DNA of 64,000 nucleotides from Veillonella sp. KGMB01456 (GTDB lineage Bacteria; Bacillota; Negativicutes; Veillonellales; Veillonellaceae): NCBI RefSeq assembly GCF_023051165.1, contig NZ_JALKIG010000011.1, positions 1 to 64,000 of the forward strand, read 5' to 3'. Shown piece by piece: positions 1 to 9,193 of this stretch (position 1 is its first letter; each line of letters starts with the position of its first letter). The notes under the pieces were generated by a model. It saw only the letters and a program-made list of their open reading frames with translations, ran no database searches and was not told where the DNA came from. The position numbers and the translations under genes were made by a program.

Positions 1-316
1 ACAGGAACAATATTGTGTCTTATTTATTTGTCGCATTTGATTATACTATGAACCATTATAAATAACTCTAATTATTTTATTTTTAACAGTTGCATATTTT
101 GAATTGTTATGATACTATTTAATCATAGGAACAAAACAAATTGTTAGGCTAACAGAAAATTAGTTAGCATAATGATTTTGGAAATGAAGGATGAATAATC
201 AAAATGCCGATGGAAGTTGGTGTTGAGACCATTCAGTTTGCATAGGCATTTGGTTACGACACCAAACAGTTAGTTTGTATGACGCCAAGATGCGTGAAAG
301 GTGAGGAGCGGTTTTT
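1..316. other. AT-rich upstream region of the cluster regulator, with a large dyad
   Basis: No gene is visible. The left part is AT-rich and promoter-like. A small perfect dyad GTTAGGCTAAC lies at 143-153. A larger imperfect inverted repeat pairs TTGGTGTTGAGACC (217-230) with GGTTACGACACCAA (252-265), 11 of 14 positions complementary, ending about 50 bases before the regulator's start codon. It could be an operator for the adjacent regulator or a 5' UTR hairpin; the sequence does not decide between them. Confidence 0.4.
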
Positions 317-1012
317 ATGAAAAATGAATTGGAAAATTTGAAACAAATTGCTCACGGGTTAGCTCAGCAGTTTGGCGAAACTTGTGAAATTGTAATTCAC
401 GACGTACGGACGCCGGAAATGGAAGGTACCGTTGTTTGTATTGAAAACGGCGAAATATCTAACAGAAAGTTAGGTGACGGACCGTCACATGTGGTGCTCG
501 ATGCACTTAAGAATGACGGCAAAGATTTGGAAGACCGATACGGTTATTTAACCAAAACTAAAGACGGTCGCGTTTTTCGCTCCAGTACCATGTACATGCG
601 TGATGATAAAGGGCAAATTACGTATGTGTTCTGTATTAATTCAGACATTACCAATTTGATTCATTTGCAACAAATGGTAAATCAACTCACGGAACCGGTG
701 GGGCTCGCGACGAGCACTTCGGCAAGTAAAGAAGCCGACGGGGCTGAACGAATTACGACGAGCGTAACTGATTTGCTGGATGATTTAATTGAGCAGGCGG
801 TGGCTAAGGTAGGTAAGCCGGCGCAGCTCATGACGAAGGCCGAACGGTGCGAAGCTTTGAAGTATCTAAACGATGCGGGCGCCTTTTTAATATCTAAAGC
901 GGCGGACAAAATCGGAGAATACTTCGGCATTTCAAGATTTACTTTATACAGCGATTTAAACGCTGTTAAAGATAAAGAGAAGGAAGAGCAAATTAAAGCG
1001 AAAGTTAAATAA
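317..1012 (+). CDS. YheO/DauR-like PAS-HTH transcriptional regulator
   Basis: A 231-residue regulator of the YheO/DauR family. The N-terminal half (about residues 5-115) has the YheO PAS-like pattern, including GETCEIVIHD and DGRVFRSSTMYMRD. A linker rich in Thr, Ser and Glu follows (125-150). The C-terminal helix-turn-helix (about 170-220) includes KAADKIGEYFGISRFTLYSDL. The start is supported by GAGGAG about ten bases upstream. It lies just ahead of the purine-type catabolic genes in the same orientation and is probably their local regulator. Family members respond to small ligands through the PAS domain; the ligand here is unknown, but a purine or amino-acid intermediate would fit the context. 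Confidence 0.8.
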   Translation: MKNELENLKQIAHGLAQQFGETCEIVIHDVRTPEMEGTVVCIENGEISNRKLGDGPSHVVLDALKNDGKDLEDRYGYLTKTKDGRVFRSSTMYMRDDKGQITYVFCINSDITNLIHLQQMVNQLTEPVGLATSTSASKEADGAERITTSVTDLLDDLIEQAVAKVGKPAQLMTKAERCEALKYLNDAGAFLISKAADKIGEYFGISRFTLYSDLNAVKDKEKEEQIKAKVK

Positions 1013-1140
1013 TGGGGACATAAACATCGGTTACAGCACCGGCTGATTCGCTCACATAAGGGGCTGATAATCAGTCTGACAATTTGTTAGCCGATACACA
1101 TAGGATGGATTTAGAGGTTAGTAGGTATGGGAGGTATAAC

Positions 1141-2346
1141 ATGGATTCATTGAAGTGGCAAGTTAATACATTACCTAAGGGTAATGATGATAATTTAGCT
1201 ATCATGTCGGTGGCGGAAGCCAAAAAAGCCCGCGCGTTTCATCAGAGTTTTCCACAATATGAAACAACACCGTTAACGCAACTGCCGCAGTTGGCCAGAT
1301 TCTGGGGCTTGGGAAGCCTTTTTATTAAAGATGAATCATATCGTTTCGGCTTAAATGCCTTTAAGGTATTGGGCGGCTCGTATTCGATGGTCAAATATGT
1401 AGCGCAGCAGCTCCATAAAGACGTATTGGATTTGCCGTATAGCGTAATGACATCCGAAGAATTGCACAAACAAATGCCGGAGATTACGTTCTTTACGGCT
1501 ACCGACGGTAACCATGGTCGCGGGGTAGCTTGGTCAGCTCGTCAATTAGGTCAAAAAGCCGTTGTATTTATGCCAAAAGGGACGACTAAATCCCGCTTGG
1601 AGCATATTCAGCGCGAAGGGGCTACGGTAACCATTGAAGATCTCAATTATGATGATTGTGTGCGTAAAGCGGTAGCCGAAGCGGCTAAGGTCAAAAACGG
1701 CGTAGTTGTGCAGGATACAGCCTGGGAAGGGTATGAAGAGGTACCAAGCTGGATCATGCAAGGTTACGGCACGATGGCCTTGGAAGCGGGTGAACAATTG
1801 GCGACGGCCGGTGCTATGCCGACTCACATTTTTGTTCAAGCCGGGGTAGGATCGTTAGCCGGTGCCGTTACAGGCTATTTTAGAAATTTATATAAAAATG
1901 AGGCGCAACAACCGAAAATTATCGTAGTGGAAGCTCAAGCGGCAGATTGCCTATATCAAGGGGCTGTAGCCGGTGACGGCAAACCGCGTATGGTGGGCGG
2001 CGATTTGCAGACGATTATGGCCGGTCTTGCTTGCGGCGAGCCGAATACGATAAGTTGGGAAATTTTACGAAATCACGCTGATGTGTTTGTATCCGCACCG
2101 GATTGGGTAGCCGAGTGGGGCATGCGCATCAGTGCAGCTCCGATAAAAGGGGATACGCCGATTACATCCGGAGAATCCGGCGCAGCACCGTTGGGGACGG
2201 TCGCAGCCATTATGACTTGTCCGGAATATAAGGAATTAAAAGACATCTTAGGTTTGGACGAAACATCGAAGGTATTATGTTTCTCCACCGAAGGCGACAC
2301 CGATCCGATTCGCTATAAAGACATCGTTTGGTACGGTAAAAAATAA
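1141..2346 (+). CDS. ygeX: Diaminopropionate ammonia-lyase (YgeX)
   Basis: PLP-dependent beta-elimination enzyme converting 2,3-diaminopropionate to pyruvate and ammonia; cytoplasmic, 401 residues. The probable PLP lysine is in NAFKVLGGSYSM, with the phosphate/cofactor loop ATDGNHGRGVAW and a late glycine-rich ITSGESGAAPLG. The frame is open further upstream from a TTG, but the ATG at 1141 has a good GGGAGG ribosome site and begins the usual family N-terminus, so it is preferred. It is first of the ygeX-ygeY-ygeW series. In clusters of this type the enzyme is linked to anaerobic purine/urate breakdown, where diaminopropionate-like fragments appear after ring opening (family knowledge, not shown by this sequence). 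Confidence 0.92.
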   Translation: MDSLKWQVNTLPKGNDDNLAIMSVAEAKKARAFHQSFPQYETTPLTQLPQLARFWGLGSLFIKDESYRFGLNAFKVLGGSYSMVKYVAQQLHKDVLDLPYSVMTSEELHKQMPEITFFTATDGNHGRGVAWSARQLGQKAVVFMPKGTTKSRLEHIQREGATVTIEDLNYDDCVRKAVAEAAKVKNGVVVQDTAWEGYEEVPSWIMQGYGTMALEAGEQLATAGAMPTHIFVQAGVGSLAGAVTGYFRNLYKNEAQQPKIIVVEAQAADCLYQGAVAGDGKPRMVGGDLQTIMAGLACGEPNTISWEILRNHADVFVSAPDWVAEWGMRISAAPIKGDTPITSGESGAAPLGTVAAIMTCPEYKELKDILGLDETSKVLCFSTEGDTDPIRYKDIVWYGKK

Positions 2347-2349
2347 GGG

Positions 2350-2435
2350 AATCAATTAATTGATTTTGGTGAGAATGCGTAGAAATTAGGTTAATCAATT
2401 AAATGATTATAAGTAAGAATGTGTAGGTATTGAGG
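2350..2435 (+). repeat. Imperfect 43-bp tandem duplication between ygeX and ygeY
   Basis: Two adjacent 43-base units (2350-2392 and 2393-2435) both begin AATCAATTAA and contain GAATG(C/T)GTAG. The second unit ends in the GAGG of the ygeY ribosome binding site. The duplication makes up nearly the whole intergenic spacer. Confidence 0.7.
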
Positions 2436-2445
2436 AGGTTGTATT

Positions 2446-3756
2446 ATGGATTTTGAAGCTATCAAAAAAGCAGCGCAGAGCTATGAAGCGGCTATGACGA
2501 AATGTTTGCGTGACATCGTGGCAATTCCCGGTGAAAGTGCTGATGAAAAGGGCCATGCCGATCGCATTGCGGAGGAAATGCGAGCCGTAGGTTTTGATGA
2601 AGTGCTGATTGATCCGCAAGGGAACGTGTTGGGCTATATGGGAAGCGGTAAAACGTTAATTGCTTATGATGCTCATATTGATACGGTAGGTATCGGCAAT
2701 CGTGAAAACTGGACATTTGATCCGTATGAAGGTTTTGAATCGGCCACCGAAATCGGCGGTCGCGGTGTATCGGACCAGTTGGGTGGTATCGTTTCCGCCA
2801 TTTACGGCGCTAAAATCATGAAAGACTTAGGCCTTTTGAACGATAAATATCGCGTACTCGTAACCGGTACCGTTCAGGAAGAAGACTGTGACGGCCTTTG
2901 CTGGGAATACATGATTAAAGAAAGTAAAATTCGCCCTGAATTTGTAGTATCTACGGAACCTACGGACGGCGGTATCTATCGCGGTCAACGAGGACGTATG
3001 GAAATCCGCATCGACGTAAAAGGCGTTTCCTGCCACGGCTCCGCACCGGAACGCGGTGACAATGCAATTTATAAAATGGCCGATATTTTACAAGATATCA
3101 GAGCCCTTAATGAAAACGATGCGGCCGCTGAAACGAAGATTAAAGGCCTCGTAAAAATGCTCGACAAAGAATATAACGATCAATGGGAAGAAGCGCAATT
3201 CCTCGGTCGCGGTACGGTTACCGCTTCGGAAATCTTCTTCACATCCCCAAGTCGTTGCGCCGTAGCTGACTCTTGCGCCGTATCCTTGGACCGCCGCATG
3301 ACAGCCGGTGAAACTTGGGAAAGCTGCCTCGATGAAATCAGAGCTTTACCGGCCGTACAGAAATACGGCGATGATGTGACCGTATCCATGTACCAATATG
3401 ATCGTCCATCGTACACAGGACTTGTATATCCGATTGAATGCTATTTCCCAACCTGGGTTATTCCTAAAGACCACAAGGTAACAGTTGCGCTTGAAGAAGC
3501 CTATAAAGGCTTATACGGCACGGAACGCATCGGCGACAGCACGACCGTTGAAATGCGTAAAGCACGTCCGTTGACGGATAAATGGACATTCTCCACTAAC
3601 GGCGTTTCCATTATGGGACGCAACGGCATTCCATGTATTGGTTTCGGTCCGGGCGCAGAAGCACAGGCTCATGCACCGAATGAAAAAACTTGGAAACAGG
3701 ACCTTGTAACTTGTGCCGCTGTATATGCAGCTTTACCAACTATGTATTGTAAATAA
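2446..3756 (+). CDS. ygeY: YgeY-family M20 metallohydrolase
   Basis: A 436-residue M20-family amidohydrolase/peptidase of the YgeY type. Visible metal-site segments are [10 protein letters not shown] (His-x-Asp), the catalytic EED in VQEEDCDGL, and a late His in [12 protein letters not shown]; the dimerisation (lid) domain occupies roughly residues 180-310. Start chosen from GAGGAGGTTGT directly upstream. It lies between ygeX and ygeW, only 13 bases from ygeW, so the two are almost certainly cotranscribed. By context it hydrolyses a ring-opened ureido or amide intermediate of purine degradation; the exact substrate is not readable from sequence. Confidence 0.9.
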   Translation: MDFEAIKKAAQSYEAAMTKCLRDIVAIPGESADEKGHADRIAEEMRAVGFDEVLIDPQGNVLGYMGSGKTLIAYDAHIDTVGIGNRENWTFDPYEGFESATEIGGRGVSDQLGGIVSAIYGAKIMKDLGLLNDKYRVLVTGTVQEEDCDGLCWEYMIKESKIRPEFVVSTEPTDGGIYRGQRGRMEIRIDVKGVSCHGSAPERGDNAIYKMADILQDIRALNENDAAAETKIKGLVKMLDKEYNDQWEEAQFLGRGTVTASEIFFTSPSRCAVADSCAVSLDRRMTAGETWESCLDEIRALPAVQKYGDDVTVSMYQYDRPSYTGLVYPIECYFPTWVIPKDHKVTVALEEAYKGLYGTERIGDSTTVEMRKARPLTDKWTFSTNGVSIMGRNGIPCIGFGPGAEAQAHAPNEKTWKQDLVTCAAVYAALPTMYCK

Positions 3757-3769
3757 AGGGGATAGTATC

Positions 3770-4963
3770 ATGACAGATTTCAATAAAGTAGTTAGTGAAT
3801 TAGCCAAATTGGATTGTAAAAATATATTCGGCGAGGATTTTTTCCTTACCTGGGAAAAAAGTGATGATGAATTAAAAGCCGTTTGGGCCGTAGCTGATGC
3901 GCTTCGTGCTTTGCGTGAACAGAATATCTCCACGAAAGTGTTTGACAGCGGTCTCGGCATCTCCTTATTCCGCGATAATTCAACCCGTACACGCTTCTCC
4001 TTCGCATCCGCTTGTAACCTCTTGGGCCTTGAAGTGCAAGACCTTGATGAAGGTAAATCGCAGATTGCCCATGGTGAAACGGTTCGCGAAACGGCCAACA
4101 TGGTATCTTTCATGGCCGATGTAATCGGTATTCGCGATGATATGTACATCGGCAAGGGCAATGCGTATATGCATGCCGTGTCTGATGCGGTTAAAGAAGG
4201 CTTTGAAGACGGCGTGTTGGAACAGCGTCCGAATCTTGTGAACCTGCAGTGCGATATCGACCATCCGACTCAGGTTATGGCCGATGCAGCTCACATTATT
4301 AAAGAGTTCGGCGGTATTGAAAACTTAAAGGGCAAAAAAGTGGCTATGACTTGGGCTTACTCTCCATCTTACGGCAAACCTTTATCCGTACCGCAAGGGG
4401 TTATCGGCTTATTCACGCGCCTTGGCATGGAAGTTGTTTTGGCCCATCCGGAAGGCTATGAAGTAATGCCGGAAGTAGAAGAAGTAGCTAAGAAGAATGC
4501 AGCGGCATCGGGCGGTTCTTTTAAAAAGACCCACGACATGAAAGAAGCCTTCAAAGACGCTGATATTGTATACCCTAAGAGCTGGGCACCGTTCGCGGCT
4601 ATGGAAAAACGAACTAAATTATATGGCGATGGCGATTTAGAAGGAATTGATACCTTAGAAAAAGAATTATTACAACAGAATGCTAATTATAAAGATTGGG
4701 CTTGCACCGAAGACATGATGAAGCTCACTAAAGACGGCAAAGCCTTATACTTGCACTGCTTACCGGCCGATATTACCGGCGTAAGCTGTGAAACCGGCGA
4801 AGTAGACGCCACTGTATTTGACCGCTATCGTGTACCGCTTTATAAAGAAGCAAGCTATAAACCATACGTAATTGCCGCTATGATTTTCCTTAGCAAATTC
4901 AAAGACCCTGTACAGAAATTGAAAGATTTACAGGCTAAAGGTAAAGCGCGCATAGATCGTTAA
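3770..4963 (+). CDS. ygeW: Knotted carbamoyltransferase YgeW
   Basis: A 397-residue member of the aspartate/ornithine carbamoyltransferase superfamily, YgeW branch. The carbamoyl-phosphate loop is FRDNSTRTRFSF; HPTQ (about residue 165) and HCLPAD (about 325) follow in the usual order. A longer frame begins at 3713 inside ygeY, but ATG 3770 has an AAAGGGG ribosome site and the expected N-terminus. In this cluster it probably works in the thermodynamically favourable direction of phosphorolysis, releasing carbamoyl phosphate from a carbamoylated product for the adjacent carbamate kinase to make ATP. The true carbamoyl donor of YgeW is not established by this sequence. Confidence 0.92.
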   Translation: MTDFNKVVSELAKLDCKNIFGEDFFLTWEKSDDELKAVWAVADALRALREQNISTKVFDSGLGISLFRDNSTRTRFSFASACNLLGLEVQDLDEGKSQIAHGETVRETANMVSFMADVIGIRDDMYIGKGNAYMHAVSDAVKEGFEDGVLEQRPNLVNLQCDIDHPTQVMADAAHIIKEFGGIENLKGKKVAMTWAYSPSYGKPLSVPQGVIGLFTRLGMEVVLAHPEGYEVMPEVEEVAKKNAAASGGSFKKTHDMKEAFKDADIVYPKSWAPFAAMEKRTKLYGDGDLEGIDTLEKELLQQNANYKDWACTEDMMKLTKDGKALYLHCLPADITGVSCETGEVDATVFDRYRVPLYKEASYKPYVIAAMIFLSKFKDPVQKLKDLQAKGKARIDR

Positions 4964-4981
4964 TTGGAAGCAAGGTACTGT

Positions 4982-5011
4982 GGCTATAGCGTAGCAAAAC
5001 TACCCTATAGC
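4982..5011 (+). promoter_or_regulatory. Strong intercistronic hairpin between ygeW and carbamate kinase
   Basis: GGCTATAG and GTAG pair with CTAC and CTATAGCC around a CAAAA loop, with only a C/C mismatch between the two stem parts. There is no U tract after it, so it is more likely an mRNA processing or stability element than a terminator. Confidence 0.55.
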
Positions 5012-5046
5012 CCGGTGCTAAGGTATAAGTTTCAGAGGTATACAGT

Positions 5047-5982
5047 ATGGCAAAACGGGCAGTTATTGCATTAGGTGGCAATGCATTGGGCAATACGCTA
5101 CCGGAACAGATGCAAGCAGTTAAAGGGACCTCAAAAATCATCGTTGATTTGGTTGAAATGGGGTACGAAGTTGTTGTCACACACGGCAACGGTCCTCAAG
5201 TGGGGATGATAAATAACGCTATGGCTGCATTATCGCGAGAAAATCCGAAACAACCGAATACACCATTATCGGTTTGTGTAGCCATGAGTCAAGCCTATAT
5301 CGGCTATGACCTTCAGAACGCGCTAAGAGAAGAACTGTTAAATCGCAACATTCGTGACTTAGCAGTGTCCACCATGGTGACGCAGGTACGGGTCGATGAA
5401 AATGATCCGGGGTTTAAAAATCCTACGAAGCCGATCGGTCACTTCATGAGTGAAGCAGAAGCGCGCTATGCGGAAGAACATTATGATTACAAATGCGTAG
5501 AAGATTCGGGGCGCGGTTGGCGACGGGTAGTCGCTTCGCCGGCACCTATGGAAATTGTGGAACTGGATGCCATTAAGCAACTCGTAGGTCATCAATTGGT
5601 GATTTGCTGCGGTGGCGGCGGTATTCCGGTTGTGAAAAAAGACTATCATTTAAGCGGGGCCTCCGCAGTTATTGATAAAGATTGGACCAGCAGCGTCTTG
5701 GCACAGGCTATTGATGCGGATGTATTTATAATTTTGACAGCCATTGAAAAAGTAGCCATTCATTTCGGTAAGCCGAATGAACAGTGGCTCGATGAAATGA
5801 CGGTAGCGGAAGCTAAACAATATGCTGCGGACGGTGAATTCGCCGCCGGTTCCATGCTGCCGAAGGTAGAAGCGGCCATTCAATTTGCTGATAGCAAACC
5901 GGGCCGCACAGCCATTATCACCTTATTGGAAAAAGCCAAAGAAGGGCTTGAAGGCAAAACCGGTACACGTATACACCGGTAG
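5047..5982 (+). CDS. arcC: Carbamate kinase
   Basis: A 311-residue carbamate kinase making ATP from carbamoyl phosphate and ADP. The amino-acid-kinase fold is seen in ALGGNALG at the N-terminus, VVTHGNGPQVG, CCGGGGIPVV and ASAVIDKDW. Full length. It sits directly after the YgeW carbamoyltransferase and fifteen bases before ssnA, corresponding to yqeA of the enterobacterial cluster. The pairing is the energy-conserving end of the pathway: each carbamoyl group released gives one ATP plus ammonia and carbon dioxide. Confidence 0.95.
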   Translation: MAKRAVIALGGNALGNTLPEQMQAVKGTSKIIVDLVEMGYEVVVTHGNGPQVGMINNAMAALSRENPKQPNTPLSVCVAMSQAYIGYDLQNALREELLNRNIRDLAVSTMVTQVRVDENDPGFKNPTKPIGHFMSEAEARYAEEHYDYKCVEDSGRGWRRVVASPAPMEIVELDAIKQLVGHQLVICCGGGGIPVVKKDYHLSGASAVIDKDWTSSVLAQAIDADVFIILTAIEKVAIHFGKPNEQWLDEMTVAEAKQYAADGEFAAGSMLPKVEAAIQFADSKPGRTAIITLLEKAKEGLEGKTGTRIHR

Positions 5983-5996
5983 AAAGGTGGCTAACT

Positions 5997-7334
5997 ATGT
6001 TATTACTTGGCGAAGGTACGGTTATTACAAGAAATCCGGCTCAGCCTATGATTACGCGCGGTGCCGTCGTGATGGACGGCAAGACGATTATCGCGGTGGG
6101 CGGTTACGATGAGCTGAAGGCGAAATATCCTGACGCTACCGTAATTAATGCGCATGGCAAGTTGATTATGCCGGCGTTTATTAATGCCCATCATCATATT
6201 TACTCCGCTTTGGCACGCGGGCTGGCACTACCGAATTACAATCCCACTAACTTTAACGAGATTTTAGAAGGCATGTGGTTTTATTTAGACAATAATCTAA
6301 ACAGAAATTCCGTGTGGGCCAGTGCGGTGGCTACCTATATGGCCTGTATTGAAAACGGCGTTACCACGATTTTTGACCATCATGCCAGTTATGGTGAAAC
6401 GGCCGGCAGCCTCAGTGTTATCGGTGATGTGGCCAAAGAGTTTGGCGTTCGTTCCTGTCTTTGCTACGAAGTGAGCGATCGGAACGGGCAAGAAGCCATG
6501 GAAGCAGCCGTAGCGGAAAATGTGCGCTTCGGTAAGACAGTAAAAGAAGCTGATCCGGAGGATATTGAATTAGCGGCTATGTTCGGTCTCCATGCATCGT
6601 TTACATTGAGTCCGGCCACGCTTGATTATGTACGGACGCAAAATACGGACGGTTTGGGCTATCATATTCACGTTGCCGAAGGTATAAGCGATGAAGAAGA
6701 CAGCATCGTTAAATACGGTAAACGGGTTGTCAATCGACTTTATGACGAAGGGATTTTAGGACCGACTACGATTACCGGCCATTGTATTCATATTGATGCG
6801 GATGAACTTTCAATTCTTAAAAAGACGGATACTATGGTTGTCCATAATCCGGAAAGTAATATGGGCAATGCCGTAGGGGCACCGGATATTTTGGCCATGA
6901 CTAAAGCGGGTTTACGTGTAGGTCTCGGCACGGACGGTTACACCAGCGATATGTTGGAATCCTATAAAGCGGCGAATTGCCTCGTTAAACATCGCAGCGG
7001 TTTACCAAATCAAGGGTGGGTTGAAATTCCGACCATGCTCTTTGATACGAACCGCAAGATGGCGGAACAGTTTTTCCACATCACCACCGGTATTTTGACA
7101 CCGGGCGCAGCAGCCGATGTAATTGTGATGGATTATGAACCGCCAACACGCTTAACCGCTGATAATATTAACGGTCACCTCCTATTCGGTGCCAACGGCA
7201 TGAATGTAGTGACGACAATCAGTAACGGCGTGGTGCGGTACCAAAATCGCCAATGGCAGGGCCTCGATAAACAGGCGTTGCTCGGCGAAGTACGTGAGAT
7301 AGCCGAAGAACTGTGGCATCAACTAAAGGCTTAA
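5997..7334 (+). CDS. ssnA: SsnA-family aminohydrolase
   Basis: A 445-residue metal-dependent amidohydrolase of the SsnA family (related to guanine deaminase and chlorohydrolases). Metal-binding segments are HHHIYSALARG (about 64-75), HIHVAEG, TGHCIHID and the late Asp in GLGTDGYTSD. The AAAGGTGG ribosome site overlaps the end of the carbamate-kinase gene region, so translation is tightly linked. In ygf-type clusters SsnA is one of the conserved urate/purine degradation genes and probably deaminates a purine or a ring-opened amidine; the precise substrate is inference. Confidence 0.9.
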   Translation: MLLLGEGTVITRNPAQPMITRGAVVMDGKTIIAVGGYDELKAKYPDATVINAHGKLIMPAFINAHHHIYSALARGLALPNYNPTNFNEILEGMWFYLDNNLNRNSVWASAVATYMACIENGVTTIFDHHASYGETAGSLSVIGDVAKEFGVRSCLCYEVSDRNGQEAMEAAVAENVRFGKTVKEADPEDIELAAMFGLHASFTLSPATLDYVRTQNTDGLGYHIHVAEGISDEEDSIVKYGKRVVNRLYDEGILGPTTITGHCIHIDADELSILKKTDTMVVHNPESNMGNAVGAPDILAMTKAGLRVGLGTDGYTSDMLESYKAANCLVKHRSGLPNQGWVEIPTMLFDTNRKMAEQFFHITTGILTPGAAADVIVMDYEPPTRLTADNINGHLLFGANGMNVVTTISNGVVRYQNRQWQGLDKQALLGEVREIAEELWHQLKA

Positions 7335-7354
7335 ATTGGAAGCGTAATCTTCCG

Positions 7355-7431
7355 GCAGACATCATAGGCAGAAAGTTATAGCCGACATTATAGGCCTAAA
7401 CTACAGACATAAATAAGAAGTATAAATTACA
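7355..7431 (+). repeat. Degenerate tandem repeats of about 26 bp before ygfK
   Basis: Three decayed units, at about 7355-7380, 7381-7405 and 7406-7431, share the core G(A)CAT(C/T)ATAGGC or GACATAAAT. They fill most of the ssnA-ygfK spacer. Similarity is modest and the unit boundaries are approximate. Confidence 0.4.
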
Positions 7432-7472
7432 GGTGTAATGTATTCGATGTTCGCAAAAAGGAGTGAGTCCTC

Positions 7473-9161
7473 ATGAGCGATATTATGTACCCGGTAAGTT
7501 TTGATAAATTAATGAATCATATTCTACAGGAATATGCTCTTCATCAACGTATTTATAATGTAACTAAAATTCACCACTACGAAGGAACCAAGGTGCTGAA
7601 GTTGTTTGGCAAAACCTTGGAAAACCCATTGGGACCGGCAGCCGGGCCGCATACCCAGTTAGCGCAGAATATTATTGCCGCCTATGTGGGCGGCGCACGG
7701 TTTATCGAATTGAAAACCGTGCAAACCATGTACGGCGAAGAACTTGGTATTCCGAGACCATGCATCTACTCCAATGATGAATCGTACAACGTGGAATGGT
7801 CCGCTGAATACAGAGCGGATGAAGCCATGGCGGAATATATTAAAGCCTGGTTTGCCCTCAAATTAATCAGTAAAGAATTTGGTTTGGGGAGTCCGGACGG
7901 CTTTATCTTCAATATGAGTGTGGGCTACAATTTAGCGGGCATCAAAGACCCTTTAATCGACGCTTTTATTGAAAACTTAAAAGACGCCGGTAAGACGGAA
8001 ACCTGGCAGGCTTGCAAAGCATGGACCTTGGCTAATTTAGACAGATTCAAGCAGATTGATGCAGCTTATGTTGAAAACATTAATTCAGATATTTGTCAGT
8101 CCATTACCTTATCTACCATGCACGGTTGCCCGGCCAATGAAATTGAAGCCATTTGCAGCTATTTGTTGGAAGAAAAGGGTCTCAACTTATATTTGAAATG
8201 TAATCCTACTTTACTCGGCTATGACCGCGTACGCACTTTATTGGACGATGCCGGTTTTGCCTATGTAAAGTTTGATAAACATCAATTTGAAGTGGATCCC
8301 ACTATGGCTGACGCCGTGCCGATGATAGAGCGCTTACAAGCGTTAGGTCAAAAGTGCGGTAAGCAATTCGGCGTTAAGCTCACCAATACCTTCCCGGTTC
8401 AAATTCTTGAAAAAGAACTGCCGGGTGAGCAAATGTATATGGCCGGCAAAGCCTTATTGCCATTGACGATTACCTTGGCGGCCGAGCTGAGCCGAGCATT
8501 AGACGGTAAACTCGCTATTTCCTATAGCGGCGGCGCCGACCGCAAGAGCATCGGGGATATTTTTGAAACCGGCATTTGGCCGATTACGGTATGTACCACC
8601 TTGCTGCAAGGTGCCGGTTACGATCAGCTTGATGATTTGGCAAAACGCGTAGAAAGTAAAGACTATGATTCTATTACTGCGTTAAATGTACCGGCCATCG
8701 AAAAGTTGGCACAAACCGTGGCGCTATCACCGGAATTCCACAAAACCGAGGCTATGCGCATAAAAAGAGCGAAACAGCCCGGTTTTCAGGCGGCTCACAG
8801 TGAAGATTACCGGTGCCGCGTAACCTGTGGTACTTGCGTTCGTGTTTGCCCGAACCGGTCTAATGAACTCGTTACGGTGTATGGTCAAAAACTGATTATT
8901 CACATTGATGAAGCGTGCAATGAATGCGGTAACTGCGCCTGCAATTGCATCGAACCTTGCCAACCGTACAAAGATCGATTGACCTTCTTTTTAGACAAAG
9001 CGCGGTTACAGGCAAGTGAAAATGACGGCTTCTACAAAGCCGGTGAAGAATGGGGGTTCCGTTTTAAGGGGCAGGAAGCCGTGCTTCCGCTTGAAAAATT
9101 ACCGAGCCCGTTACAGTCGATAGTAAGTGCATTCAGTAAGGAGCTGCCTTATTATCTATAA
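7473..9161 (+). CDS. ygfK: YgfK-like iron-sulfur oxidoreductase, short form
   Basis: A 562-residue homologue of YgfK, the putative selenate-reductase-like subunit found in purine clusters. Residues 1 to about 440 form a dihydroorotate-dehydrogenase-like flavin barrel (NPLGPAAGPHTQ, STMHGCPANEIE, LKCNPTLLGYD). A cysteine-rich part follows at about 445-500: TCGTCVRVCP, then CNECGNCACNC, suggesting two Fe-S clusters. Classical enterobacterial YgfK is about a thousand residues, with a GltD-like FAD/NAD(P)H module between these parts. That module is missing here, and no separate gene for it lies nearby. The coding frame is intact, so this looks like a genuine short architecture, not a broken gene. 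RBS AAAGGAGTGAG supports the start. Confidence 0.85.
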   Translation: MSDIMYPVSFDKLMNHILQEYALHQRIYNVTKIHHYEGTKVLKLFGKTLENPLGPAAGPHTQLAQNIIAAYVGGARFIELKTVQTMYGEELGIPRPCIYSNDESYNVEWSAEYRADEAMAEYIKAWFALKLISKEFGLGSPDGFIFNMSVGYNLAGIKDPLIDAFIENLKDAGKTETWQACKAWTLANLDRFKQIDAAYVENINSDICQSITLSTMHGCPANEIEAICSYLLEEKGLNLYLKCNPTLLGYDRVRTLLDDAGFAYVKFDKHQFEVDPTMADAVPMIERLQALGQKCGKQFGVKLTNTFPVQILEKELPGEQMYMAGKALLPLTITLAAELSRALDGKLAISYSGGADRKSIGDIFETGIWPITVCTTLLQGAGYDQLDDLAKRVESKDYDSITALNVPAIEKLAQTVALSPEFHKTEAMRIKRAKQPGFQAAHSEDYRCRVTCGTCVRVCPNRSNELVTVYGQKLIIHIDEACNECGNCACNCIEPCQPYKDRLTFFLDKARLQASENDGFYKAGEEWGFRFKGQEAVLPLEKLPSPLQSIVSAFSKELPYYL

Positions 9162-9193
9162 CCCTTCAATGTTGAAGGAGGGAGGCTTACCCT

